This document shows, piece after piece, positions 32,824 through 41,950 of a stretch of 63,346 nt of DNA. Within the stretch, counting starts at the first letter, position 1, and each line of letters begins with the position of its first letter. The position numbers and the translations under genes were made by a program. The notes under the pieces were generated by a model, which did no database searches, was not told where the DNA came from, and worked only from the letters and a program-made list of their open reading frames with translations. Source of the stretch: CAWEEP01 sp963808125 (GTDB taxonomy: Bacteria; Chloroflexota; Dormibacteria; Aeolococcales; Aeolococcaceae); contig CAWEEP010000026.1 in NCBI GenBank assembly GCA_963808125.1, positions 1-63,346 of the forward strand. Reading direction: 5' to 3'.

Positions 32824-33835
32824 TGGACCTTTCCACGACCTATATGGGGCTTCCCCTGCGCAATCCCCTGGTGGCGTCGGCGTCGCCCCTCTCCCACACC
32901 GTCGACGGCGTCCGCCGGCTCGCCGAGGGTGGCGTCGGCGCGGTCGTCCTCCACTCCCTCTTCGAGGAGGAGCTGGCCGAGGAGGCGGAACGCAACGAGC
33001 GGCTTACCCGAGCGCACACCGAAAGCTTCGCCGAGTCGCTCTCCTACTTCCCGGCGGCGGCGGACGAGGAGCTGGGGCCGCGGCGCTACCTGAGCCTGCT
33101 GGAGCGGGCCTCGGCCGCTGTCGACGTGCCGGTGATCGCCAGCCTCAACGGCGTGACACCGGGGGGATGGAGTCGGGTACGCGAAGTCGATCCAGGATGC
33201 CGGTGGCGTCGCCATCGAGCTGAACATCTACCACCTTCCCGGCGACAGCAGCATCTCGGGACGCGATGTCGAACGGCGCCACGTGGAGGTCCTGGAGAGC
33301 GTCAAGAGCGCGGTGACCATCCCCGTGGCCGTGAAGCTGAGCCCCTATTTCAGCTCGCCGGGCGAGATGGCGATGCAGCTCGACGCGGCGGGAGCGGACG
33401 CCCTGGTGCTCTTCAACCGCTTCATGCAGCCCGGACGTCGATGCCGAGGCCCTCGGGGTGGCGCCCGGGGTCGGCCTGTCGAGACCGGCTGACGCCCGCC
33501 TCCCCCGGGCGTGGATCGCGTTGCTGCGCGGACGGGTGCGGGCCGCGCTGGCCGCCTCGACCGGTGTCGAGGACCCGGACGACGTCGCCAAGTACCTACT
33601 CGCCGGCGCCGACGTCGTCATGACCACTTCTGCGCTCTTGCGGCACGGGCCAGCCCACGCCACGACGCTCCTCGACGGCCTGTCGGCGTGGATGGCACGC
33701 AAGGGGTTCGAGACCATGGCAGACATCCGCGGCAAGCTCGCCGTGCCCCGGGGCGCGGACGAGACGGCGCTGGAGCGAAGCGGCTACGTGGCCGCCATGC
33801 GGCGTGCCAACGCGAAGCAGCACGGTCCCTGGTGA
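32823..33835 (+). CDS. Dihydroorotate dehydrogenase-like FMN protein, copy B, two frameshifts
   Basis: The product of about 336 residues parallels copy A: YMGLPLRNPLVASASPLSH, HSLFEEELAEEAERNERL, VPVIASLNGVTPGGW, AIELNIYHLPG, VAVKLSPYFSSPGEM, LVLFNRFMQP and AGADVVMTTSALLRHG. Breaks lie near 33175 and 33435. The ATG overlaps the PFOR stop (TGATG). The repeated association with PFOR, as in operon A, suggests a functional partnership and not pyrimidine synthesis. Confidence 0.8.
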
Positions 33836-33982
33836 GCCGCGGCGGCGATGCGGCCGCCGTCCTTCCCTGAGCCCGGTCCCACCCCCTGGTGTGCCGGATG
33901 GACAGGTTCAAGACGGGCCGTTGGACCCTGGCGCGACAGCGAGGCAGCCGCGACGCTGAGGCTTCCAAGGAGGAACCTGAGC

Positions 33983-34513
33983 ATGCGCACCGCGATCGTG
34001 TACGAGGGGATGCACGGCAGCACGGCCGAAATCGCCCAGATCATCGCCTCCGAGGCCGCCGGCCACGGGCCCGTCTTCGTCGGAGAGGTGAGTGAGACGG
34101 CGCTCTCGCGGCTCGAGGGTGTCGAGTTCCTCGTCGTCGGCGGGCCGACCCACGTCCTCGCAGAGTGCGGCGTCGCCCCGGGCGGCACCTCCGCGGCCCA
34201 CGTCCTCCGCGATGCCGGCTCGAGCGACGGCCTGCGCGGCTGGCTCGACCGGCTGCCCGCCCGCCCGAACTTCTCCGCCGCGACCTTCGACACGCGCAAC
34301 CCCGGTCTGCGGGTGCTCACCGGGGCGTCCGCCCTGGGCATCTACCGGGCGCTCCGCCGCCACCGCTGCCACCTGGTGACCCGCCCGGTCAGCTTCCTCG
34401 TGGCGGAGGGCGAGGCGGGCCGGCTCCTCGACGGCGAGGTGGAGCGGGCCGCCGAATGGGCGGTGACGGTGATGCGCCGGGCCGAGCACTTCCAGCCCGT
34501 CCACGCCGGCTGA
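33983..34513 (+). CDS. Flavodoxin-domain protein
   Basis: This 176-residue protein starts at ATG 33983 after AAGGAGGA (33967-33974). The N-terminal TAIVYEGMHGSTAEIAQII is the flavodoxin phosphate-binding loop, and FLVVGGPTHV is a conserved flavin-contact segment. The protein should bind FMN and carry one or two electrons. It follows module B by 147 nt on the same strand and could be an alternative electron acceptor for PFOR when iron is scarce. Menaquinone-type flavodoxin oxidases are an alternative. Confidence 0.83.
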   Translation: MRTAIVYEGMHGSTAEIAQIIASEAAGHGPVFVGEVSETALSRLEGVEFLVVGGPTHVLAECGVAPGGTSAAHVLRDAGSSDGLRGWLDRLPARPNFSAATFDTRNPGLRVLTGASALGIYRALRRHRCHLVTRPVSFLVAEGEAGRLLDGEVERAAEWAVTVMRRAEHFQPVHAG

Positions 34514-34524
34514 CGGCGCCGACC

Positions 34525-34544
34525 CGCGAGCCCCCGGGTTCGCG
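34525..34544. terminator. Candidate bidirectional terminator hairpin
   Basis: CGCGAGCC (34525-34532) can pair with GGTTCGCG (34537-34544), one G-T wobble, around a 4-nt CCCG loop. It lies between the convergent flavodoxin and FMN-binding genes. There is no strong T-run on either side. Confidence 0.4.
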
Positions 34545-34545
34545 C

Positions 34546-34956
34546 TCAGCCGCCCTGCAGGCGGCGCCCGGTGACCTCACCGATGGTGAGGCGCACCCAG
34601 CGCTCGGGCACGCGCCGGGCCCAGGTGCGCAGCGGTCCGCGGCGCAGCGCCTCCACCTCGTCGGGATCGGTGATGGCGCAGGCTGTCCCCCGGACCAGGA
34701 CGCTCCATCCCGAGTGCTCCAGCGGATGGCTCTGGTCGATCTCGAAGGCCACCTCGGCGCCCTCGCCGGGATCGAGTTCGGTGCCCTGAGCGGTGCAGTA
34801 CACCAGCAACTCTTCGTCCGCCAGGTAGTTGACGGGAAGCACGGCCAGGCGACCATCGCTGACCAGGCCCACCCGGCCGACGAACGAGTGGTACTGGAGA
34901 AGCTCCAGGCACTCCTGCCGGCTGAGCTCCTGGATCGGTGTCTCATCGTGCGTCAT
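34546..34956 (-). CDS. Pyridoxamine 5'-phosphate oxidase-like FMN-binding split-barrel protein
   Basis: This 136-residue protein starts at ATG 34956. The core HSFVGRVGLVSDGRLAVLPVNYLAD followed by strands (quoted in part: VGRVGLVSDGRLAVLPVNY) and VAFEIDQSHPLEHSGWSVLV is typical of the small split-barrel flavin reductase family that is abundant in actinobacterial dormancy regulons. It may bind FMN, F420 or haem; the cofactor cannot be decided. It is divergent from the histidine kinase gene with 163 nt between them. Confidence 0.83.
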   Translation of the reverse strand: MTHDETPIQELSRQECLELLQYHSFVGRVGLVSDGRLAVLPVNYLADEELLVYCTAQGTELDPGEGAEVAFEIDQSHPLEHSGWSVLVRGTACAITDPDEVEALRRGPLRTWARRVPERWVRLTIGEVTGRRLQGG

Positions 34957-35119
34957 CGGGTTCGACCTCGTGTTCCATCTCCGTGCGGTGCCCGGACCAG
35001 GATGACCTTCCGGGGTGGCGGGGCGCCAGGGACGTCCCGCCAGCGTCATCCTGCCAGACCTTCGGGGTCGTGCGTGCCGGAGACGCCGAGGCACCCGCAC
35101 CGTCCCTAGACTTCGGGTG

Positions 35120-36250
35120 ATGCCTCCGGCGGCCCGCTCCACCCGACTGCTCGACGCCGTCGTCGCCATGGGTTCGGACCTGAGCCTGCCCAACGTGCTG
35201 CGGCGCATCGTCCAGTCCGCGGTGGACCTGGTGGACGCCCGGTACGGCGCCCTCGGGGTGCTGGCGGCGGGCCGACCGACCGGCGACGGGGTGCTGGCCG
35301 AGTTCATCACCGTCGGCATCGACGGCAAGACGGCCCGGGCCATTGGGCACGCCCCCCGGGGCTGCGGCTTCCTCGGCCTGCTCATCACCGACGCCGAGCC
35401 GCTGCGCATGCCCGATCTCACCAAGCACCCGCGGTTCACCGGCTTTCCCCCCCACCACCCAAAGATGCACTCATTCCTCGGCGCCCCGATCCGCATCCGC
35501 GACCAGATCTTCGGCAACCTCTACCTCACCGAGAAGAGGGGGGCCGGCGAGTTCTCCAAGGCCGACTTCGACCTCCTCGTCGCCCTGGCGGGCGCCGCCG
35601 GCGTCGCCATCGACAACGCCCGCCTGCACGAGCGCGTGGAGGAGTTGGCCGTGCTGACGGAGCGCGAGCGGATCGCCCGTGACCTCCACGACACCGTCAT
35701 CCAGCGGATCTTCGCCACCGGCATGGGGCTTCAGGGGCTGGTCGGGAACATCGACTCCACACCGGTCCGCGACCGGGTGCAGCAGGCCGTCGACGAATTG
35801 GACGAGACCATCCGGGCCATCCGAGGCACCATCTTCGCCCTCGAGTTGGAGGAGGCGGACCGGGGGGCGCTGCGGGCCCGGGTCGTCGCCCTCGCCGCCG
35901 AGACGGAGGAGAGCCTCGGCTTCACACCCAGGGTGCACCTGGACGGACCCCTGGACTCGGCCGTGTCCGGACCGGCGGCCGAGGAACTGCTCAAGACGCT
36001 ACGCGAGGCCCTCTCCAACGTCGCCCGCCACGCCCAGGCCAGCGCCGTGGACATCCATGTGGACTGCGATGCCCAGACCGTCAGCCTGCGGGTGTCCGAC
36101 AACGGCGTCGGGCTCCATGGGCTCCCCCGCCAGGGCCACGGCATCGAGAACATGCAGGCGCGAGCGGAGGCTCTCGGCGGCCGGTGCATCCTGAACGGCC
36201 GCCCGGGCGGCGGACTCGTCGTCACCTGGCGCGTGCCGACCGCGTCCTGA
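35120..36250 (+). CDS. GAF-domain sensor histidine kinase, DosS/DevS-like
   Basis: This 376-residue kinase starts at ATG 35120. A single GAF domain (residues about 25-165; ARYGALGVLAAG, HSFLGAPIRIRDQIFGNLYL) is followed by a HisKA_3 dimerisation domain with the phosphorylated histidine in RDLHDTVIQR (about His190) and a HATPase_c domain with N-box LREALSNVARHAQAS and G-box DNGVGL and GHGIENMQARAEALGG. It lacks transmembrane helices. One GAF domain instead of two differs from mycobacterial DosS/DosT, so haem binding is uncertain. No response regulator gene is in the window. Confidence 0.88.
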   Translation: MPPAARSTRLLDAVVAMGSDLSLPNVLRRIVQSAVDLVDARYGALGVLAAGRPTGDGVLAEFITVGIDGKTARAIGHAPRGCGFLGLLITDAEPLRMPDLTKHPRFTGFPPHHPKMHSFLGAPIRIRDQIFGNLYLTEKRGAGEFSKADFDLLVALAGAAGVAIDNARLHERVEELAVLTERERIARDLHDTVIQRIFATGMGLQGLVGNIDSTPVRDRVQQAVDELDETIRAIRGTIFALELEEADRGALRARVVALAAETEESLGFTPRVHLDGPLDSAVSGPAAEELLKTLREALSNVARHAQASAVDIHVDCDAQTVSLRVSDNGVGLHGLPRQGHGIENMQARAEALGGRCILNGRPGGGLVVTWRVPTAS

Positions 36251-36348
36251 GCGAATCCGACCGTCCCTTCGGTCCCGGGCACCATGGCCCGGCTACGACG
36301 TGCTCCACGGCTCTGTCGGCCCCGGTGAAACGTGGTCATCCTCGGAGC

Positions 36349-37296
36349 ATGAGTTCCTGGCCAGGCGCGGCCCGCCACCCCCATCTCGTCGTGGGCGTCG
36401 ACGGCTCCCCGGGCGCGGAGCGGGCCGCGCGCTGGGCGGGGGGCGCTGCCGACAGGATGGGGGCGGATCTGGTGGCGGTGTACGCGCATCGCCCCGGAGC
36501 CGTGACCGTGGTGGCGGTGGCGCCGCCGCTCGTGTACGCGGACGGCACGGCGCAGAGCTGGGAGGAGGACCTGTCGGAGGTCTTCGCCGGCGTCTGGTGC
36601 CGCCCGCTCCGCAACCACGGGGCCAGCATCTCCACCAGATTCGAGCAGGGACACCCAACCCAGCTCCTGGTCAGCGCCGCCCATCTGCACAACGCCCTCG
36701 CCATCATCGTCGGCAGCCGCTGCCGCAGCGGCCTCGCCGAGCATCTCCTCGGCAGCGTCGGCCACCAACTCAGTCACCATTCCGACGTTCCGGTGGTGGT
36801 CGTCCGTGAGGAACCGCGGCAGGTGGCGGTGGCCCGGATCCTGGTCCGCATGGATCGCTCCGCCGACGCCTCCGCCGCCCTCGACTGGGCGTCCGAGATG
36901 GCGGTCATCTCCGGGGCGGAGCTCTACCTTGCCGGGGTCCTCGACGGAGAGGTCCGCCATGCGGCCCCTTCCGCCGAGGGGTGCGCCGGCGTCGTCGACA
37001 TCCTCGAGTGCCACCTGGTCCGGGCGGCGCGACCGCTGCGAAGCCGCGGCCTGACGGTGCACGTGCTGACCCGTGAGGGGCCGGTCGTCCCAGGTCTGCT
37101 CGCACTGGCCGAGGAGATCGATGCGGGCCTGATCGTCACCGGGCGCCACGGCCTCGGCGAGGTGCGGGAGGCGATCCACGGTAGTGTCAGCCACCAATTG
37201 ATGCATCGGTCCAGCCGCCCGGTGGCGGTTGTCCCCCTCCTCGCCGCCGGCGCGCCGGACCATTCGGGCCCTCGCGTCCTCAACTGCTCCCGGTAG
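36349..37296 (+). CDS. Tandem universal stress protein
   Basis: This 315-residue protein contains two Usp domains. The first begins HLVVGVDGSPGAERAARWA and ends with the ATP-binding signature GSRCRSGLAEHLLGSVGHQL. The second ends with TGRHGLGEVREAIHGSVSHQL. The start ATG 36349 follows a GGAGC Shine-Dalgarno. Such tandem USPs bind ATP and are commonly induced with DosS-type kinases during hypoxia; its place 98 nt downstream of the kinase fits that. Confidence 0.9.
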   Translation: MSSWPGAARHPHLVVGVDGSPGAERAARWAGGAADRMGADLVAVYAHRPGAVTVVAVAPPLVYADGTAQSWEEDLSEVFAGVWCRPLRNHGASISTRFEQGHPTQLLVSAAHLHNALAIIVGSRCRSGLAEHLLGSVGHQLSHHSDVPVVVVREEPRQVAVARILVRMDRSADASAALDWASEMAVISGAELYLAGVLDGEVRHAAPSAEGCAGVVDILECHLVRAARPLRSRGLTVHVLTREGPVVPGLLALAEEIDAGLIVTGRHGLGEVREAIHGSVSHQLMHRSSRPVAVVPLLAAGAPDHSGPRVLNCSR

Positions 37297-37433
37297 CTGG
37301 GGGCGTCCCGCCCAGACGCGGCCAGGGGGGCCCATCCCGAGCGCCAGATGCCCATACGATGCTGTGGGCCGTTGGTCATAATGGCGGGTGACGGAGTACC
37401 CTCAAGTTCAGGGTTAACTTCCCGACAACGACC

Positions 37434-37447
37434 AGGTCCATAGACCT
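37434..37447. promoter_or_regulatory. Short inverted repeat before the two-helix membrane protein
   Basis: AGGTC (37434-37438) and GACCT (37443-37447) form a perfect dyad with a 4-nt centre, 26 nt upstream of ATG 37473. It could be a small operator. Evidence is only the symmetry and position. Confidence 0.3.
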
Positions 37448-37472
37448 CATCTGTGGCACGGGGGACATCAGC

Positions 37473-38084
37473 ATGACCAAGGAATTGCGCTGGCGGATCA
37501 CCACTCTCCAGGTGGGCCTCATTCTCGTCCTCGCCTTCGCCTCCGGATTCCTCATCTGGTCGGCGAACTACTCGCGCGGATCGGTCGAGGACCAGCTGGC
37601 GTCGCAGGAGATCACCTTCCCGGCCGCCAACGACGCATCCATCACCGCGCTCCCGGCGGCGGACGCCGCGGCCATGCGCCAGTACGCCGGCGAGAAGATG
37701 ACCACCGGCGACCAGGCCGAGGTCTGGGCGGACGACTACATCAAGGTCCATCTCGGCGAGATCGGGCTGACCTACTCCCAGGCCAGCGCACTGGCCCGTG
37801 CCAACCCGACCAGCACCACCGACGCCGCCACTGAGGCGACCGTGTTCCAGGGCACGACGCTGCGCAGCATGCTGCTCAACGCATACGGCTGGTGGACCAT
37901 CGGCACCTACGCCCTGTTTGCCGGCATCGGCATGGCCGTGGCCGCGTTCGTCGTGCTCCTGGCGCTGGCCTTCGAGGTCTGGCGCTGGCGCCTCGCCGTC
38001 CGCGAGGAGAGGTTCGAGCCCGTCATCACACCGGCCGATGCGATGCGCACGGCCGAGGCGGCGCCTTCGGATCGCACTGCGTAG
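37473..38084 (+). CDS. Hypothetical two-helix membrane protein
   Basis: This 203-residue protein starts at ATG 37473 after GGGGGA. There is a transmembrane helix near residues 11-31 (VGLILVLAFASGFLIW), an external domain of about 115 residues without cysteines (DQAEVWADDYIKVHLGEIGL), and a second helix near 147-170 (GIGMAVAAFVVLLALAFEVW), with a short charged cytoplasmic tail. No family is recognised. The topology resembles small sensors or envelope scaffolds. A strong terminator follows 58 nt downstream. Confidence 0.65.
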   Translation: MTKELRWRITTLQVGLILVLAFASGFLIWSANYSRGSVEDQLASQEITFPAANDASITALPAADAAAMRQYAGEKMTTGDQAEVWADDYIKVHLGEIGLTYSQASALARANPTSTTDAATEATVFQGTTLRSMLLNAYGWWTIGTYALFAGIGMAVAAFVVLLALAFEVWRWRLAVREERFEPVITPADAMRTAEAAPSDRTA

Positions 38085-38142
38085 CTGATCGGCTCTGGCC
38101 CGGCGGTTTCCCCCAATAGTCGGGACCCAGGGTTGACGGCGG

Positions 38143-38168
38143 GGGCCCACCGGCTTGCCGGTGGGCCC
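38143..38168 (+). terminator. Strong intrinsic-type hairpin
   Basis: GGGCCCACCGGC (38143-38154) is exactly complementary to GCCGGTGGGCCC (38157-38168) around TT. It follows the membrane protein gene and precedes the 3' end of a minus-strand gene, so it could stop transcription from both sides. The T-run is weak (TCTG), as is common in high-GC genomes. Confidence 0.65.
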
Positions 38169-38278
38169 TCTGCCCGCCTACTTACTCCGGGGCTGCGCAG
38201 CGACCACGGTGGAGGCGCCGCCGCCCGCCGGGTCGTCGGCGTGGTGGCTCGGGACCTCAGGCGGCCGGGCTCAGGACC

Positions 38279-38707
38279 TCAGGCGGCGGGGTGAAAGTGG
38301 CGCCACTCCCCGGCTTCGCTTCCATCGGCGTCCATCTCGACGTCCTCGGGAAGCTGCGTCCGCCACGGGAGCATGAGGTCGAAGACGATCTCCTGGATCG
38401 TCCAGAGCATGTCCATGACCTCGGTGATCTTGGTCTGGCGCCGGGCAAGGGTCTCCTCCACCTGGCGACGTGCCGCCTCATCACCGTTCAGGCGCACCGC
38501 CTTGCGCGCGAAGGCGAAGACCCGCTGCACTCGCACGGCGAGATCAGCAGGGACCTCCTTGATGCCCTGGAGATGGGTCTCCTCGCAGAGCTCGATGGCG
38601 GAGTCCACGCGCTCGACAAGGCGACGGAACCGCGTCCTCTCCACCAGCTCGAGGTGGTGGCGGCGGCGCGCGGTGTGCACCTCCTGGGTGGCTTCCTCGA
38701 TCAGCAA
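38279..38707 (-). CDS. Hypothetical helical protein
   Basis: This 142-residue protein is predicted almost entirely helical and highly charged (VHTARRRHHLELVERTRFRR, RRQVEETLARRQTKITEVMD; quoted separately). A hydrophobic stretch LWTIQEIVFDLMLPW lies near residues 101-115. It has no recognised family. It is divergent from a LysR-type regulator gene with 108 nt between the starts, the classic arrangement for a LysR target gene. The start is ATG 38707 after AGAGGAGAGA. Confidence 0.6.
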   Translation of the reverse strand: MLIEEATQEVHTARRRHHLELVERTRFRRLVERVDSAIELCEETHLQGIKEVPADLAVRVQRVFAFARKAVRLNGDEAARRQVEETLARRQTKITEVMDMLWTIQEIVFDLMLPWRTQLPEDVEMDADGSEAGEWRHFHPAA

Positions 38708-38779
38708 TGAATCTCTCCTCTGGCCCGCTGAGACGCCCGCCGGCTCGCAGGCACATCCATAGCCTATCGGCCTTGGTCG

Positions 38780-38785
38780 TTGACA
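38780..38785 (+). promoter_or_regulatory. Possible -35 element of the LysR-type regulator gene
   Basis: TTGACA occurs 30 nt before the ATG at 38816, in the divergent spacer. The -10 counterpart is poor (TCAGAT at an 18-nt spacing), so this is only a candidate. Transcription would start very close to the start codon. Confidence 0.3.
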
Positions 38786-38815
38786 TCAACAGCCACTTTA
38801 GGGTCAGATTAGTGC

Positions 38816-39709
38816 ATGGATCGCATCAATGCAGACCTCCTCCGCACGTTCGTCGAGGTCGCACGCCTGGAACACCTGGGTCGGGCGGCCGATGTGCTCC
38901 AGACGGACCAGTCCACCGTCAGCCGCAAGATCGCCCGCCTGGAGAAGGAGATCGGGGTCCCCCTCTTCGAGCGGATCGGCCGGTCGATCCGCCTGACCAA
39001 GGCCGGGCGGCGATTCGTCGGACGGGCCGAGCGGCTCCTCGCCGACATCCGCGAGGCGGTTGCCGAGGCCGCGGGCACCGTCTCCGCCGAATCGGGCGAG
39101 GTCCATCTCGGCTTCCTTCACACGGCCGGGGCGCGCTGGCTCCCCGAGCGCCTCGCCCGCTTCCTGGAGCAGTACCCCGGGGTCCGCTTCATCCTCGAGG
39201 AGGGCACCACCGGCGAGGTCGCCGCCGGGGTGCTGAACGGCAGATTCGATCTTGGCATCCTGGGGCCGCCCCCGACCAACTCCCCGGAGCTGGAGATCGT
39301 CCCCCTGTTCCGTGAACGGGTCTCCGTCGTCGTCCCGGCAACCCACCGCCTGGTCGGCCGCTCCTCGGTCACCCTCCACGACATCGCCGACGAGCCGCTG
39401 ATCCTCCCGCGGTCCCGCAGCGGGCTGCGGCGGGTCATCGACGACGCCTTCGCCCGCCAGAACCTGGGGGAGCACGTGGCCTACGAGGGGGACGACCTCT
39501 CCATCGTCCAGGGATTGGTGGAGGCGGGACTGGGGATCTCCCTGCTGCCCATGCCGCTACCCGCCCCCAGCAGCCGCGTCGCGGTCATCCCCCTTCGCGA
39601 CCCCCCGATCGCGCGCACCATGGCCGTCGTCTGGGACCGCCGCCGCACCCTGCCACCGGCGGCGGAGCTCTTCTGCCGGAGCATTGTCGAGGAGATCACC
39701 GAACCGTAA
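38816..39709 (+). CDS. LysR-family transcriptional regulator
   Basis: This 297-residue regulator has the N-terminal winged helix (LLRTFVEVARLEHLGRAADVL, then QTDQSTVSRKIARLEKEIGV as the recognition region) and a periplasmic-binding-like effector domain (GEVHLGFLHTAGARWLPERL; VEAGLGISLLPMP). The effector is unknown. It probably regulates itself and the divergent helical protein gene at 38279-38707. Confidence 0.92.
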   Translation: MDRINADLLRTFVEVARLEHLGRAADVLQTDQSTVSRKIARLEKEIGVPLFERIGRSIRLTKAGRRFVGRAERLLADIREAVAEAAGTVSAESGEVHLGFLHTAGARWLPERLARFLEQYPGVRFILEEGTTGEVAAGVLNGRFDLGILGPPPTNSPELEIVPLFRERVSVVVPATHRLVGRSSVTLHDIADEPLILPRSRSGLRRVIDDAFARQNLGEHVAYEGDDLSIVQGLVEAGLGISLLPMPLPAPSSRVAVIPLRDPPIARTMAVVWDRRRTLPPAAELFCRSIVEEITEP

Positions 39710-39757
39710 CGGCGTCCATGGGCGCCATCCCGGTGCGCGACAATCAGGGTCCCGCCG

Positions 39758-41950
39758 ATGAAGCGAAAGAGCGCTGCCCGCCCAACCCTCGCGGCCCTGC
39801 CGGCGCCTTCCTCCGGCGAGGTCCTCCGACCCGCCCCCGGGGGCGACTGGCCCGTCACCGGGCTGGCCGCCGACGAACTGGGGCGGGCACCCTTCGCGCG
39901 GGCCCTCGCCGAGGAGATCCTCTCCGCGCCAGTGGACGGCGCCTATGTCATGGGGCTCAACGGTGTCTGGGGGAGCGGCAAGACGTCGATCCTCAACATG
40001 ACCGCCGACGCCGTCGGCGAGCGGGCTGTCGTGGTCCACGTCAACCCGTGGATGTTTGCCGGCAGCGAGGCCCTGGACAGCACCTTTTTCGAGGAGGTCT
40101 CGCGGCAGCTCCCCAGCGACTCTCCGGCCTGGAAACGGGTGGCGGCGGGTCTCGCCGCGTACGGGCACATGCTCCAGCCCTCCGCGGCCCCGGTCGACGG
40201 GGAGAGGGCACCATCCGCCGCCGACACGGCGTCACGCGGGGCCGCCGAGCAGTCCCTGGTGGCCGGCCGGACCGCCCTGCGGGACCAGCTCGCCGCGGTG
40301 GACCGCCGCCTCCTCGTGCTCGTCGACGACGTGGACCGCCTCAGCGCCCCCGAGATCTCCGGGGTGGTCCGTCTCGTCCGGCTGCTGGGGGACTTTCCCA
40401 ACACCGTCTACATGCTCGCCTTCGACCGTCAGCGGGTCGAGGAGTGCCTCGGCGGTGGCGATCTGGCGCGCGGGCGGGACTTCCTGGAGAAGATCGTCGA
40501 GGTCCTCTACGAGGTGCCCGCCCTGGGGGAGCCGGACCTGGCCAACCTGGTCGTCCACGGGCTCCAGAAGATGACCGACGTCATCCCGCCAGCTCTGCTG
40601 GAGAGCGACGCATGGTCGAACATCTTCGCCTTCGTCGTCCAGCCGCAGCTGGCGACGCCACGGCAGGTTCGCCGCTACCTGCGCGCCCTGCCGCTGACCC
40701 TCCACCTCGTCGGCGAGGAGGTGGCGCTCGCCGACGTTCTCGGCCTCGAGGCGGTGCGCGTGCTGCGGCCCGAGATGTTCGGAGCTATCGTCTCCGTCGC
40801 GGCCGAGCTGGGCCCGGCTCCGCCGGGCGCGGTCTCCGGGTACCAACCGTACGAGGAGCCGGGTGCGGGACCGCTCGGGCAGATGATCGCGGTGGACCCC
40901 GACCTCGCCCAGACCATCTGCCGATGGCTCTTCCCCGGCGCCCGGCGGCACTTCGAGAGCGCCCACACCGACCAGCGGACGCTTTCCGTGTGGCGGGCGG
41001 AGCGCCGGGTCGCTCATCCTGCGGTGCTCCGGTTCTTTCTCGAGCGCCGCCTCCCCGAGGGTGTGGTGCCGGCGCGAACGGTCGACTCCATGGTCACCGG
41101 GCTCACCGACGCCAAGGCGTTGCGGGCGGCATTCCGCGGGCTCACCCCCGCTGAGCTCGCCGACGGTCTCCGGCGCCTCACCGACCGGGTCCGCGACCTG
41201 CCGTTCCAGCCGGGACGCAGCCTGGACCAGGATCCGGCCGCCATCGCGCTCCCCGTCCTCCTCGATCTTCTCCCCCGCCTGTCGGCGAGAACGGGGCCCG
41301 AGGACGAGGGAGGAGAGCAGGTGCTGGCGCCTCTGGCCCAGGGGTTGCTGGCACGGCTCCCACAGCTGGAGCAGCGGGGGGCCGTCGTCACCTCCGTGCT
41401 GCCCAAGACGGCGGTGCTGTCCAGCCGCCTCACCCTGCTGCGCGTGGCCGGCCATCGCCCCCGCATCGGCATGAAGCTCATCGGCTTCGCCGAGGCGTCG
41501 GCGCTGGAGGAGGACCTCGCCGTGGAGCTGACCGCCGCGCGCCCCTCGGATCTGGCCGGAGAGCCCCTGCCCCTCGCCCTCGCCGCCCTCATGGCCGCCA
41601 CGCCCACCGGCAAGCGGTCGCTCAACGCGGCTGCCGCGGACGACCGCTTCATGCTGGCGCTCATCGCGGACGCCGGAACCCGCCATCACGGCTGGGTCCT
41701 GGGTGTGTCCGCGGCGGACTCCAATGAGCTGTTCGCCTGGGAGTGGATGGCGGAGCTGCTCACGGAGGGGGTCCTGGTGCGCCGCGTCGTCGAGCTCGTC
41801 GCCGCCGCCGAGAGCGGCGCCATCTCGGCGCCCGCCGACCAGCTCAACGCCCTCGAGATGGCCCTGCGCTACTCGCATGGCTGGCGCCCTCCCGGCGGAG
41901 AGCCGGCCCGCCGCGACAGTGGCCGCCCCGCCCGGACCGAGCCACGCTGA
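39758..41950 (+). CDS. KAP-family P-loop NTPase
   Basis: This 730-residue protein has Walker A GLNGVWGSGKTS (residues about 67-77) and Walker B RLLVLVDDVDRL (about 184-195), both in the KAP form. NPWMFAGSEALDSTFFEEV between them is a further KAP mark, and ATPRQVRRYLRAL fits the sensor-like helix. The two-helix transmembrane insertion present in many KAP members between the Walker motifs is missing, so it is likely soluble. The C-terminal 350 residues have no recognised domain. KAP NTPases occur in signalling and phage-defence settings; no defence gene is adjacent here. Confidence 0.8.
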   Translation: MKRKSAARPTLAALPAPSSGEVLRPAPGGDWPVTGLAADELGRAPFARALAEEILSAPVDGAYVMGLNGVWGSGKTSILNMTADAVGERAVVVHVNPWMFAGSEALDSTFFEEVSRQLPSDSPAWKRVAAGLAAYGHMLQPSAAPVDGERAPSAADTASRGAAEQSLVAGRTALRDQLAAVDRRLLVLVDDVDRLSAPEISGVVRLVRLLGDFPNTVYMLAFDRQRVEECLGGGDLARGRDFLEKIVEVLYEVPALGEPDLANLVVHGLQKMTDVIPPALLESDAWSNIFAFVVQPQLATPRQVRRYLRALPLTLHLVGEEVALADVLGLEAVRVLRPEMFGAIVSVAAELGPAPPGAVSGYQPYEEPGAGPLGQMIAVDPDLAQTICRWLFPGARRHFESAHTDQRTLSVWRAERRVAHPAVLRFFLERRLPEGVVPARTVDSMVTGLTDAKALRAAFRGLTPAELADGLRRLTDRVRDLPFQPGRSLDQDPAAIALPVLLDLLPRLSARTGPEDEGGEQVLAPLAQGLLARLPQLEQRGAVVTSVLPKTAVLSSRLTLLRVAGHRPRIGMKLIGFAEASALEEDLAVELTAARPSDLAGEPLPLALAALMAATPTGKRSLNAAAADDRFMLALIADAGTRHHGWVLGVSAADSNELFAWEWMAELLTEGVLVRRVVELVAAAESGAISAPADQLNALEMALRYSHGWRPPGGEPARRDSGRPARTEPR

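Noticed and set aside
34960..34980. TTCGACC-like T-loop sequence as a tRNA
   Set aside because: No acceptor, D or anticodon stems can be drawn around it; no tRNA was found elsewhere in the window by eye.
35029..35038. GGGACGTCCC before the histidine kinase as a DosR/DevR box
   Set aside because: The half-sites are adjacent, whereas the DosR box spaces its GGGAC arms further apart within 20 bp; kept only as a palindrome of unknown meaning.
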